Origin: Polytrichum commune
Taxonomy: Eukaryota; Streptophyta; Polytrichopsida; Polytrichales; Polytrichaceae
Reading direction: 5' to 3'
DNA: 64,000 nucleotides
Assembly (NCBI GenBank): GCA_950295325.1
Contig: OX485805.1
Coordinates: 34,397,501 to 34,461,500, forward strand
Part shown: positions 1 to 12,500 of the stretch, piece by piece
Layout: each line of letters opens with the position of its first letter
Numbering within the stretch: position 1 is the stretch's first letter
The notes under the pieces: generated by a model
What the model was told of the DNA's origin: nothing
Seen by the model: the letters and a program-made list of their open reading frames with translations, nothing else
Databases searched by the model: none
Position numbers and translations under genes: made by a program

Positions 1-370
1 TGTGTAAGAGACTGGTATTAGGTCTGGATCAACCCGGGTTCGAATCCGGTTGGTTACATTGACTGGTGCTATCCCAAATTGAGCTAGTGATAAAGCAGGA
101 ATAATCTATAGGCGGATACCAAGAAGACGTTACTACGCGGATGTGCGTAGAATCTTCTTAATTATTTTTTATTTTTAGAAACATGTTATTATTTATCCGT
201 GTGAATCAATCAAACCACACATGGTTGGGTCGCAGTCTAAATAAAAATGAAGTTACTGAATCATTTGAAATACTTTCAGTCCACTGTTAATTTTTATTAT
301 AATAATCCAAACCAAAACATGTCATTTATTGACATTCAAATATATGTTGCTTAATAGAACACTTGCAATA
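1..370. other. Intergenic, no gene seen
   Basis: AT-rich sequence downstream of the minus-strand MULE pseudogene. A tRNA T-arm-like string lies near base 35 but no cloverleaf can be drawn. I see no coding exon and no recognisable terminal inverted repeat of the element. Confidence 0.5.
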
Positions 371-3300
371 CTACTCACATTCTACAATACCAGCAAGTTC
401 AAGTAGTCGCATGACCTCATTATAGGTATATGTAGGTGCATGAATGAACTTGTCACTCTCGTAATTCACCTTGCACAAAATCCTAAACACATAATAAAGA
501 TGTTTACAATACACTCATTTTCCTTTCTTTCCCAATGCATGAGAGGACATTTTCGTGAAATCTGGACATGTGCAATGCGGGATATCGCCAATTGTGACAT
601 GGTAGGTGATATCCTTCTTGGAGACAATGTTGATTATCACTCCAAAGCCCGGATATGGAATGGCAGTGATCCCAACCACATAGTAACCTAACATGAGTCC
701 GGCGCTCTCCCATTTGTTTTTGTGATCCGCCAGAGGTGCTGTTGGATTACGATGAACTGTCTTCCCAAATCTGAATGTAGGGTGGGCGTCTGGGTTTGGT
801 GGCATAGAAAAATGCGAGCGAGGGATGGGAAGAGTTGCGATTGTTGAAAGCCTACGACGAGGAGACAATGCCTCCCTCTGCTGTAGTTGAAATCCAGCAT
901 CTTCAAGTGCCAAAACCTCCTCTCTCGATAGATTGGTACGTATCTTCACTGGCCACGTGTTGGGTACTACAGGCCAATCCAACACATATTTCTTCTTACT
1001 GCCACTCACACAACGTTTGATGTCGTCAGGACAAAACCAAAATTCATACTCCACATTGTTGGGAGAGCGAAATTCCTTCCTGAGCCCTTTGTATGTTGGA
1101 GCAGGTGTGCCATGTTTCCCAGTCCCGACTTTGGCATTGTACATAGTCCCTGTAATGGCCTGCAGTGCCCAACAACGTTTGGCTGAGTTGGGTGGCAATC
1201 TTGCAATGTGCCACTTAGAAGCAAGACAATCAGTCTCTAACACGGATGTAGTATGAGCCACACCATGAATTGTAGAACTCAACGATTCCTTTATGCGTTG
1301 ACGAGTTGCTCGGGTGTTGGGACGAGGAATGGAATAGTTCATTTTGTCGGGTCGATGAGAGTCACAATCAGTACCCGGTGGTAAGTTGAGTTTGCGTTTG
1401 GTGGAACCAAAGAGCTCTGACCCTTCCAATGCACAATCTCTCGTGTTGACGTCTTCTGCCCCTGGATAAGACTTCATGGCATCGGCCAACATTTTTGGAT
1501 CTCCACACCTGGCAGCCGCTTTGAATTTTAAGGATGCCGAATCAGGACCTTTACCATCAGACCCCCCTTTCAACCATGTCCGGTAATTTGCAATTTGCAT
1601 GAAGGCACGAATCATGTCGTCCACTATAGCTTCATATAAACAAATCATCTTGTTGCCGGACTGTTGGAGCCATTTGTTGTGTACAGTCTCTGCAAGGTTG
1701 CATGTAGGCATTTCCGCACGTTCTTCTATTGTCATATCCTATGAACAACACACAAATATGAGGATAAGAAAAATAGAAGATATATATAACAGTGGAAGAA
1801 AAATGAATGACATTGAAGAATGAAATTTGATATGTACTTACAAATAGCATATGACCACCCCATTGTCTGTAACGAAATTGCCAAAAACCCAACCACTCTG
1901 AAACGCCAAGGATGTCTTCTTCTGAGGCAGCTCCGGATGACAACCACCAAGAACGAATCACATGATACTTAGTCTCGGCGTAGTCCATCGTTTTTGCGTC
2001 TTTGTAATCCTTGCATATTTGCTTGTGTTAAAACTGCAAGGATGGTTTGATATACTTTTGGGTCACCTTATCCAAGCTCGCAAACCAATGGAAAAGACAT
2101 GTACGCTCACGTGCAACCATGGGTAGACTTGGATCACCATCCCTGTAAACCGCCCTCACCGCATTCCAATTAGCTTGAGCACTATCAGCCATAAACCCTT
2201 TGAAATTTACGTTTGGTACACCATTTTCTGCCATGACATTATTCAAATTTTCCCAAAAGAGAATTTATGCTGCATCATCTTCAGATTGCATGTCACAACA
2301 CGCAATAGTCAACACTTTACAGTATCGACTGTCGTACACATGGCAAGCCATGGTTGTCCAGTCCTTCAAACGTTTGATATGGTCAAACATAATCCATGAA
2401 TTCTCCATGTCCCTACCGACTTGCATCCTCTTCACAAGCTCCACACCACTACCTGTAAGGTCTACAGACATCTTGAAAACAAACACTTTGTCCTTTGACT
2501 GCCCTGGAAACCGACTACCATGGACGAACTTAAAAGCAGAGTGGTCTTTGAGTGCCATAATACTATCCATAGTTCCCATTCCACTACGCAAAAAACGCTT
2601 TGATCCGGATACAAAGTTACGACAATTCGGGGACGTAAGAGTGCTGAATTTGTCCATGACGACCTCTAGGGATGAACCAACCAAGTGATGGCCTTCGACA
2701 TTTGCGGGAGATTTGAAAAGGTAATCGGCCAAGAATTGTTTGCTTGCTGCCATAACTATGGCTGAATTTTTGGCTGTGGGTGTTTTCAATACTTTATTTG
2801 CAACGCACTGGTATGCCATGTCCAATGACTCACGGCATGTGCCATTGGCCACAGGGTGATCATGTACACCGATATGAATGCAAGCCCTGGACATTCCAAC
2901 AGATGTGGAATGGATGTATAGGATTCGAGCATGACATAAAGCAATGCACACAGGTGTGGAACGACATACCTTACACTCGACAATGGACCTAGAAGGAGGA
3001 ACATTACCCACAGCAAATGGGAGAGGAATTGAACCGGCCCATTTAGTGTTGTTCCGGAGGCCCCCATTGCGATTCATGTAATCACAGTAGTCATTAGGAC
3101 ATTGGAGATGACCAGCACAAGTGGAGCGCCGGAAGGACAATCCAAAATCATTTTGGATATTGGTGGTTTTGGTGGTGCACCAAGGGTGACCGTCGCACAT
3201 CTTGTCAATGCCGTCCATTGAGCGGCCATATGTACTTGGAGCTTTAAGTGTCACAGGGGGTAAGAGAAACAAAACATCACCATTAAAAAAAGATGGTAAG

Positions 3301-4004
3301 TACTTGACATCATGAACATCTATACTATCAAAATCAATGGATGCGAGATCTGACTTTGATCTTTTTCTAGACTTTGTAAGCTTCAAAGCATCAACAATAG
3401 TCAACCCTATAGATGAAGGTGAATGGTGTAGTGGAGGACGTTGAGAAGGTGAGAGCTGGGGAACCAAACTCTTGTACATAGGACCGCATGGAGATTTGGC
3501 TACATGTATAGGAAGCTGTGAAGAAGTGGAATGAAGACTTTTAAATGGAAACGGCGATGTGTTTGAAAGATCAACAGATGCACAAATGTCATCTTCCGAA
3601 TCTGATAGCACAAACACACGGTCATCAGTGGGTTCAAATTTAACAGGTGCGACATAGGGAATTTGAACGGTGGATGTACCGGATTCGTTTGTCAAGATGA
3701 CAGTTGAAGCTTGCATCTGAGATTCAGAAAAACCTATTACCCTAAATGAACCAGGTCCTAAGATCCACATAAAACCAACCTCGGTTCTGTTTTTTTGAAC
3801 CAAAACCGTTTCATACATCTCTCCATCTGCAGAATACATCTCCTGCTCTAAATACATGGTTCCTATCTGGAGGTTGAATCTCAGACTAAGCAAATCCTCT
3901 GAGACATTGACATGACCATCATCTTGAAGTGGCAAAATGAAGGGAACAAAAGATCCATGAGCTCTAATGGTAGCCATGGAGAAGAAGGAAAAGATGAACA
4001 ACAC
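371..4004 (-). pseudogene. MULE transposase with SWIM zinc finger, nonsense-inactivated
   Basis: Mutator-like (MULE) transposases cut and paste DNA in the nucleus. The reading frame runs from 4004 (or the better-context ATG at 3977, protein beginning MATIRAHGSF) to a TAG at 371-373, with one GT-AG intron at 1739-1841 that keeps phase 0. Order of parts: a variable N-terminal region, a Cys/His-rich segment, the MULE catalytic core (Asp in VYDSRYCKVLTI, then FMADSAQANW, then the C..H string RTCLFHWF), a long C-terminal region, and a SWIM finger (CTCPDF ... YCKH). The frame is broken only by three in-frame stops: TAA 2265-2267, TAA 2028-2030, and TGA 515-517 inside the SWIM finger. All could be transitions (CAA to TAA, TGG or CGA to TGA). 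No terminal inverted repeats were identified. The family call is firm; the exact start is not. Confidence 0.85.
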
Positions 4005-5139
4005 ATGATAATAATCTTAGATCAACATCGCTTTTGTATTGAATGATGGAGAATATAATAATGGATGTAAATTAAAAGAGGTGATACCATAGCATCCAAT
4101 AATACAAAAATAGACAGATCATAATAGTAGACAGAGAATATTTGCAAAGAAGACATAGAATCCTAAACCAGATCTCAAAAAGGATCTCCTTTAGAAACTA
4201 AGCCATAGGAAACTTGAACCCACAAAGGAATTGTCTAATATAAGATTATCACATGGGAGAAATGCGGGCACGGATATCATGGAGAAAACGGCGTCAAATA
4301 ATAAACAAGTTGGCAGAGTTTTAAAATACGACTGTGTAGGCTGGATGTAGATGCAGGAACAATTAAAATTGGCCGGCAAAGTAAATGATTGGCCATTATA
4401 AATAGAACAAAGTCAATGTGGTAGGTTGGGATATCAGAGAAATTTGGCGGATATAATAAAAATAGAAGCAGAGTGAAAGACGCGTTAAAACAACTTGATC
4501 ATTGGACGCCAATTGCAACACTGATGATCGTAATGTGCGACAGGTTTAAGTGAGCTCTAAACACTAAACAAATGTATGAAAGTGGAGCGGTAGAAGATAT
4601 ATCATAGACAGCAATGATAGTGGAACATGTAGAGAGAACACTAGTGAGGCGGAAGACAAGACATAGGAAGGCGGAGGACGATGAAGGTGCAGAGAGCATG
4701 CAGACGATGGTATTTCGGAGTCGGAAATGAAGACGAGTTCACAAAACAGAAGAAACAAAAAGGTAAATCAGCTTCTGAAATTGTTTGATTTGAAATTATT
4801 TTGCTATGTATTCCTTAACAAGATGTTGTTTGTTTATCTTGTTTGAAATATTCATATGGTTGATTGTATATTTTTATTTGTATTATATTATGTATGTATT
4901 TAGTTGGATTATGATGGGTATTAACACATCTATGTTGTCAGGTGCTAGTAATGTGACGTTGGCGATCTTCTTTTGAAGAACCAAAATTTCTAGCAAGTCC
5001 ATCACCTTCACGAAGCCTCCCTATCTATGCTGAGACCGTGGCTTCTATTTGGAGTTCATAAATTTAGTGGCCGAATCATTATTAACATCTATGAAATGCA
5101 TGTTGTTGAGAGTAACAATGCAGTGCAGAGGGTAGTTGA
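4005..5139. other. Intergenic, no gene seen
   Basis: AT-rich sequence with only short open frames lacking domain-like composition. It probably includes the promoter side of the MULE pseudogene. I see no repeat array or RNA gene. Confidence 0.45.
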
Positions 5140-5577
5140 ATGCGTTTAAATGTAAAAGAACGTCATTTATTCATGTTAGCAGTGGTTACTCCAGTGAAGG
5201 GTAGGAAAAAAAGTAGGCGAAAAAGTAGCTTTCGTTTTTCAAGTAAGAGACAATTGTCAAGGGCTAGAATGAATAGACGTATTCCTCGAATGAAAGGAAT
5301 GGACCTATCAGGTACAACAAGGAATTTGACGTACGAAGATATTGTGGCATGCGAAATGATAACGGAAGATGTCTTCGAACACCAAACTCCTACATGTGAA
5401 GCTCAACCACATATCGTCTCTAAATGCAATGAAGAAGATGAAGAGGAGGAAGAGGAGGAAGATTATGATAAAGGCATCGACGAAGAGCAAGCCACACAAT
5501 ACGAAAAAAAAAAACAATCTTCTGAGGCGGAGTTGGAGGTAAGTTGTACGAAAGAAATGATAAGAGAAGAAATTTAA
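5140..5577 (+). CDS. Hypothetical basic/acidic protein (145 aa)
   Basis: An open frame from ATG at 5140 to TAA at 5575-5577 predicts 145 residues. The first half is Lys/Arg-rich and serine-rich (GRKKSRRKSS); the second has a long glutamate/aspartate run (about residues 98-107) and a Lys/Glu tail. There is no domain I recognise and no spliced homologue in the window. The composition fits a nuclear or transposon-associated low-complexity protein, but a chance frame is possible because the acidic run comes from a GAA/GAG-rich tract. It lies about 480 bp upstream of exon 1 of the ParB-methyltransferase gene, with no evidence that the two are linked. Confidence 0.2.
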   Translation: MRLNVKERHLFMLAVVTPVKGRKKSRRKSSFRFSSKRQLSRARMNRRIPRMKGMDLSGTTRNLTYEDIVACEMITEDVFEHQTPTCEAQPHIVSKCNEEDEEEEEEEDYDKGIDEEQATQYEKKKQSSEAELEVSCTKEMIREEI

Positions 5578-6059
5578 AATGAAAATAAATTTAGAGGTAT
5601 ATAATGTATACTATATTGTGCACACCGAAAATACGATTCCAACGGTATATAGCATGAACAAAATAATTTTGTTTTGCATGTTTTAGAGCCAAAAAACAAT
5701 TAGAGCATCTTAGATTCTTCTAAAATCTTCAAAACATGTAGATTTTATGCAGGAAATCTAACCATATTAGTTTTAGTAGACTTTGACGATTTATGTAAAA
5801 TTGATATTATCTCCAATAATTCTGAAAAAAAATGGAATGAATGGCAAGGCTTAAATCTACGCACTAGATTTTTTGTGGAAATAAATTAGGATATTTAAAA
5901 AAGTTATAGCAAAGATTCCATAGACTGAAATCTACCAAATTTTTTTTTTAGAGGCCAACTTACCCTAATCTCTTGAAGCCATACTCTTCGTAATGTCTTC
6001 AGACATCCTCTTTCGAAGTGCGGTGGCAACAACATACGCAAGAAGCAAGAGCACGCACC
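5578..6059. other. Intergenic, upstream of ParB-methyltransferase copy A
   Basis: AT-rich, no gene seen. It would contain the promoter and 5' leader of the gene beginning at 6060; no convincing TATA box could be assigned. Confidence 0.4.
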
Positions 6060-9000
6060 ATGGAGGATGCAGATGCTGGTACAAGTTCCAGGCGGCGACG
6101 TGGGCGCATAGACAAAACAAGCAAGAGCGACAAAGGAGCTGCAACTCCGAAAAGCGACTCAAATGAAGGTGTGTTTCTCTTCCAAATGGGTAGCCGTTAA
6201 CGGCCACCCTTTCTATGATGCCCACTTCTGTGTTGTAGTCTGTGTCATCTAAAAATGTGGCCCTTAACGGCCACCCTTTGTTGCATCTTATATTTCTGAG
6301 TATATGTGTTTCTTTCTTCAAATATACACACATTTCCTTAAATTTTTTGTCCTTGAAATTTCAGACTCTTCTCCATATGTGTTTTTTCTTCGTCAATGCA
6401 CTCCATTGCTTCATTTTTTTTTCCTCCAACAAGGGTGGCCGTTAAAGGCCACCCTTATTCTCATTTTGGATTTTTGTTCATAAGGGTTTCTTTCTACATG
6501 TATACACCCATTTCTCTCATTTTTTTTTCCTTCAATAAAGGTGGCCATTAACGGCCACCCTTATTCTCATTCCAGATTTTTTTTCATAAGGGTTTTTTTT
6601 CTACATGTATACACCCATTTTTCTCATTTTCTGTCCTTCAATAAGGGTGGCCGTTAACGGCCACCCTTATTCTCATTTTGGATTTTTATTCATAAGGGTT
6701 TCTTTCTACATGTACACACCCATTTCTCTCATTTTTTTTCCTTCAATATGGGTGGCCGTTAACGGCCACCCTTATTCTCATTTCACATTTTTGTTCATAA
6801 GGGTTTCTTTCTACATGTATACAGCCATTTCTCTCATTTTTTTTTCCTTCAATAAGGGTGGCCGTTAACGGCCACCCTTATTCATATTTCAAATTTTGTT
6901 TCTACATGTATGCATGCATGTGTGTATACATTCATTTCCTTCATTTTTTTTCTCCAAGAAGAATAGCCGTTAACGGCCACCCATATTCAAAATTTAGACT
7001 TTTTGGGAATATGTGGTTTTCTCTCTTATGTATACTCTCACTTTCCTTAATGTTTTCTCATTTTGTTTTAGTTTGCATATGTGATTTCTTTTATATGTAT
7101 ATATTTCTTTTGATTTATTTTTGTTTTTCAAATGGGTGATATGTTTTGTGCTTTAGATTTGGAAGTTGTACCGCTTTGTGAAGATCAATTGGAGATGCAC
7201 TTGCATGCATTTTTTAAGAAAGAAACTGTCAACACATCTTCCTGTCTTGAACGGTTGAGGTATCAACCAAGGGCAAAATCAAAATTCAACATTCCACTAT
7301 GTCGAATGATTGCATTGCCTGTTGTAAGGCATTTTTTTAAAAATGACGTTATGAACCTGGCTGCATATTTTGTTGCTTGTGGTTATATGGAGGGCAATGG
7401 GGTTTTTTATGTGGCCTTGGAAACAATGAGGGGAAAACAGTAGATGTTACCGATAGTATCATTGAATCTTGGAATGAAAATTGGGTGAGGGCTAATGATG
7501 CTTTTGAAAAAATATTGCAAGCTGATGTGGACCTCAAAGTTTTTTCTGGCAAAATGTTCATGGTGTGGGACGGAAATCACCGTTTGCAAGCATGGTTGTC
7601 CATTATTAATCGAGATCACACATATGATCCGGTTTGGCATTATGCTGTTGAAAGTATTATTTTGGACGTCAAAGGAGATATTGCAATCATGTTGGCAGCT
7701 TTACATGAAGTCAATTGGTAATTACTTCATTCTTTTGTTTTTATTTGTTCGGTTCATTTGGTTTTTTTTTAGTTTATTTTTTTATTGTATATATCTTTTC
7801 TTTGGCTTATCATTGGATGTTTTGTTTTGACAGGAGGAACCAAAAATCCCATGTTTGTACCAATCTTGTTCATAAGCTTTTCCGCATTCAAAGCATTGCT
7901 GGACAACCACTTTCATATTTTGAGAAACTTATTTCCAAAGAAGATCTTACTGCCGCTGATGCCAAACAAAAATCCAAACATAGGATTTGGTTTACTTTGA
8001 CTGTTGAGGCTCTTAATGGATTTCTATACCAGGTTATTTTTTCTAAAGTATTCGTTTTTCACGATTTTTGTTTTCTTGTATATTTTTCTTGTTTCCTTTT
8101 TATTTCGATTTCTATAACTATATTTTTTATTGCATCTTATTTTTGTAGTGTGTGATTATTCATACTCTTATATGTTTTTTCGTTGGTGTAGCAAGAGTTG
8201 GGAGATGCTGCTGCTACTGCTCAAAGGAAATTTTATGAGAAATATCATGATCCTGCGCATTGGACTTCGAGTGCGGTAGATGAATTTGTTTCCAAAGCTG
8301 TTGAGAGGGTGAGATTGACTTCTTATTCGGAATTGAAGAAACAACTTCCCATTGCGGATCCTAAACATTCTCCTATGTTCTTAGAGCAGGTGAAGTGTCA
8401 TTATGAAACTCACGATGAGAACCCTGAGATGACTCAAGAAAAACTTTGGTTGTTAGCAACTTCGGCAATAAACACATCTATGAAGATTAAGTGGCTTGAG
8501 AGGTGGAACAGTTCACCTGCTCTTCGTGAGGCTCTCAAGTTTCCGAAACCAAAATTCAATGATATAGAGTTTCCTAAGTGGCTTCATAAAGCTACTTGGT
8601 GGGCTCAGGTGATAATTTTTGTCCTTCTATTATGTTTGGTTCATTTATTTTTTGTCTATGTTTTTAATTTATTTTAAATATTTTTTTAATCATTTAATTC
8701 TTCTAATTTTTATTTTGTATTTGGCAGTTGGCTATTGAGACCGAGAAGCTCTTTGATGCTACTGTGGCTGATATGCATGTGTCCATCAACTACCTTCCAG
8801 ATGGTATGGATCCTTTGCCCACTATTTTTTATTATGTGGAGGCAATGCGCATATCATTGTGGGATACTGCATTTTTTCGTGAATTCGGTGTGGATAAGGG
8901 AGTTCACAAAAATCATAACATTGACAAGCAACTCAATTTTTATCCGGCCATGCGAAGGGTGTTTTATAGGTACTTCAAATATGTCTTATTTCTTGCGAAA

Positions 9001-11060
9001 ATCATTTTCAAATCTCCCATTTTTTTGGCTAATTATTTGGATATCGAAAGTGAAGAATGCATGTTCACAGAGGGGATCATGAAATCTTGGGATCCTGTGC
9101 ATTTTGAAAAATGTGGGTGGTATTTGGATTATCCTCTTAAATCACCTCCCACTTTTGATATTGCGCTTTGAGATTCCATTCAACCCGCCCTCAAGGGTAC
9201 AACTAAAATTGTTCCCTCTATAATGGATGAGGATGCAGCCAAGATGCCAAAAAAAAGAAAGTCTAAGCCTAAAAGACCAATCCTCCTCATTCATGATAGC
9301 GATGAGGATGCTCCAATTCAAAGCAGTCTCAACAACCTTCTTCTTCAAATCTAGAGGCAACATTTCATACTTCAAAGCGGCAGAAAACAACCCCTTCTCC
9401 TACCTTGGATATGCCTCCCAAGCTTAGAGGTATGATGAATATCTTGCCTCCTTTACCTGCAAATCATACATCTTCGGATTTAATCTTGAATGATTATTTT
9501 GTGAGGATTATCGAGGATAAGAAGCAAACATGTACATTTCGTGCACCATATACGACATTGTGGCTTTTCTATCAAAGGTGAGTTCATTTTATTTTACAGT
9601 TTTTACTTTATTCAAGTTTATAAAGTTTCACTCGTATTTTGTTACGTTATTTCATTTTTTATTTTTAATTGTCGTCTTTATTCATGAATTGTAATATTTA
9701 TATTTTATCTTTGTAGGTTGGTGAAGGTAGACAATTTTTTTTTTATGGCCAATTGCAAAAGAAACCTGCTGTGGACCTCATTATTGCGGATTACCCAGAT
9801 GGTCTTCGGGTTCCAGGTGTCTCGGATCCGCCATCTCAAATTCCCCCTTGGAATGCCAACATTCCAAGTTTTCTCAACATATTGATGGCATTTGCTCTTA
9901 CCTATCTTCATGATGATGGAGCATTCCTTTTGTTTTATCCTGACAGTTCTGCCGTGAAGAGAGAAGTGGCAGGATTCTTCAAGAACTATAAGTTCAAAAT
10001 CAAGGATGAGTGGACTATCATTAATTCCTTGCACTTGGCAAATTCTATGAATCCGTCCAAAAATGTAAGTAGCAATTATGACATTTCATTTTGATTGGTT
10101 CATATTTGAATTTGTTTTTATGTGTTGTATATTTTTTAATTTCAATTTTATATTGACTTTCAGACTTTGAAGTTCAAGGCTTTGTTATTGGTTCGATCAT
10201 TTTCAATTCCCTTTGCGTGGCAACCTCAAGAACTTCTGATCACCATGCATCCTTCAATTCCTGAGGTCGATTTAGCCACAGATAACGTTCTCTTCAACTC
10301 TATTACTATGGAAACTCAATTATGTAGACAAAGAGATGGCAAGCCATAGAGGGGTGCAAAGGAGAAGTCTGAAGTTTTAATGAGGTTATTTGTTCATGAT
10401 TTGAGTCCTGTAGGCGGTATTGTGGCAGACATGACTGCTTCTACATGTATTGTATATTACAGTATCCAATTATTCGTTCATATGTTTTTTAATTCATACT
10501 TTAATGTTCGTATTTTTCTAATTAATGTTTTGCTTCATCCAGGTCCTTCTATTAGAGCGGCTCATTCATCCAATCGTCATATTCTAGCATTAGAAAGTGA
10601 TGCCGAACTCTTTGATGAGGTACTAAAACCTCTTCAAACACCTACAAATGATACCTCATGCGATGGTATGGACTTTGATGATGATACTCCAATAGAAGAT
10701 GCCGCACTTCTTAACTTATGTGAGTAAGTTTTTTCATTGTTTTTTTCTCAACAACTTTAATTGCAAATTCTAGATTTTGTATTCTAATTTGTTGTTACAT
10801 ATTCTAATACATGGTTTGTTGTTTGTAGTTGGATGAATCCATCGCCGATACAAATCTCGTCATTTTATCGGCACCGTAGATTATTAAGAAGCCCCTCTCT
10901 TAGTCCTCAGAGCCTCCCTGTGTATGCTGAGGCTTTAGCTGAAGCTTATGCTAATGCTTCATCTACTTCATCTTCAATTTCACCTTCACCTCGTAGATAT
11001 TACGATACTAGAGTATGTGCTTATTTTGAACTCAGTGCATCTGAGTCCGACGATATTTAA
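6060..11060 (+). pseudogene. ParB-like / DNA methyltransferase-like fusion gene, copy A (decayed)
   Basis: Nine exons: 6060-6168, 7157-7717, 7834-8032, 8192-8608, 8728-9577, 9717-10064, 10164-10446, 10543-10723, 10829-11060, all with GT-AG junctions; phases agree except where noted. Exon 1 encodes an acidic start then RRRRGR. Exon 2 carries a ParB/sulfiredoxin-type signature (DGNHRLQAW). Exons 3-5 encode an unrecognised middle region ending in an NLS-like PKKRKSKPKRP. Exon 6 has DLIIADYPDG where beta-class amino-methyltransferases have motif IV (DPPY). Exons 7-8 hold the motif X/I segment (GGIVADMTASTC) and motif II (LALESD). That order, IV before I, is the permuted N4/N6 methyltransferase order. 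Damage: a frameshift near 7416, TGA 9169-9171, frame changes between about 9330 and 9577, TAG 10347-10349 where copy B has Trp. The SAM motif is degenerate (STC for GTG). Function is inferred from motifs only. Confidence 0.6.
6180..6990. repeat. Array of palindromes (about 106-bp period) filling intron 1
   Basis: Eight copies of a palindrome centred near 6198, 6266, 6444, 6550, 6656, 6761, 6867 and 6972. The last six are spaced 105-106 bp and separated by T-rich spacer. The best copies (6640-6671 and 6851-6882) are perfect 32-bp palindromes with half-site AATAAGGGTGGCCGTT. The array lies wholly inside the 988-bp first intron (6169-7156) of copy A. Confidence 0.9.
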
Positions 11061-12500
11061 GTTTGTATTCATGATTTGATTTTTGAAATTTGATTTCCAA
11101 GAACTTCAACAATTTTAATCTACTACCCGATTTATATCTACAATCCATTTTTGTTGTTCTTTATGTTTTGGACTTCGTAAATGTCACCCTCATGATGGTG
11201 TTATGATGTATTTAAATTTTACATTGATGTGTATTATAGTGAGACATTCTAACATGCTACACTTGTTTTCAACATGACTTTGCTTACACATTGTCTCCAA
11301 TTACATTATTATTATCTCAACAATTAAATGTATATTAGTTCATTTTTAGTACAAAATTGTTATAGCAACATTCTCATTTGTTGTTCATTTGGACTATAGA
11401 CCCTTACATGTAATTCCACAGTCATTGGCCCCCAACGGATTTACAAACCATAACCGGGAAAAAATTAAAGGCTCACATGTTCACGCTCGCATGCTCACAT
11501 ACTAGCAACCCCGAGTCGTGTACATATTGGTCTTTTTCATTGCTCACTACTTGCAATCTAGCATTCATATTATTTGTCCTCCCCAATCTTCTTATTATTG
11601 AACCCTAAAAAATTATTTCTTTAGGCCACGGTTATAGGATACTCGGGGTCCTATTACCAAATATTTTGTTTTCTTCACCGCTCACAAATTACCGCTCATT
11701 GCTCACCGCTCACTGCTCACCGCTCACAAGATAGCACTCCCCACCCTCCACATATGGTTGAAATGGGCCTACACAGTCACCAAGTGAAACAGCAACACCT
11801 CTGTCCTCATCCATAACCCTAGTAGTAGATAGCCCAACCATATAGTGATTAGGTAGCAAAAAATCAATCGAAAAAAGAGAAAGAGTCGACCATAGCCCAA
11901 GATAATATATCCCTGAAAAAGGTGTTTGGCGCCCTTGAGAAACGACCTTCGAAGAAATAGATGATACTCATCCTGTAGAAGACAACGAAAACATACCCGT
12001 TAAAAAATTTTGTTTAAATCAACCAATATTATTGGAAAGTGAGAGCACGGTAATAGGCAAAAAATAGGAATTTTTCAATCTTTAAACCCCTTGGGTCCAC
12101 GGTTATAGGTCTCAAAAATTGACCAAAAATAATGATATTCTTCGAATATTTCTAAAATATATTCCAAACTGCTAAATTTTACGAGCTAAATTTAGCAAAA
12201 ATGTCTATATTTGGATTATGGTCTCCATTTTCTGCTCTCCGCTCTCCAATTCTCCGCTCTCCACTCTCCGCCCATTGCTCGCATACAAGTCTCGTCCCAT
12301 GTAATAAATGCATATTTCTTCAATGGACAATTTAGTCCCAAACTTAATAAAAAAATGAACTTCACATTTATATTGAAATATAGCATTCGCAAGTTCTACC
12401 CAAACTTTGCCCTAATTTTGAAGAGCACACATATGAATAATATATATTCGTAGAATTACATATTACACTATAATCATGCTAACACAATCCTACCAACTTC
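11061..12500. other. Intergenic with transposon-end-like CTCACCGCTC/CTCTCCGCTC tracts
   Basis: No gene seen. Two tracts of short CT-rich repeats (about 11690-11735 and 12222-12290) and the strings ACGGTTATAGG (about 11630 and 12100) recur elsewhere near 21.73, 33.7 and 40.2 kb. They look like subterminal repeats of a DNA transposon family, but ends and target duplications could not be fixed here. Confidence 0.45.

Noticed and set aside
25-60. tRNA T-arm-like string (GGGTTCGAATCCGG)
   Set aside because: The T-stem has mismatches and no anticodon, D or acceptor stem can be placed around it.
10720-10836. Earlier donor in copy A (T|GTGAGT), ending the protein within a few codons
   Set aside because: The next donor (GA|GTAAGT) opens a tail conserved in copy B, so it was preferred; the early one is kept only as possible alternative splicing.
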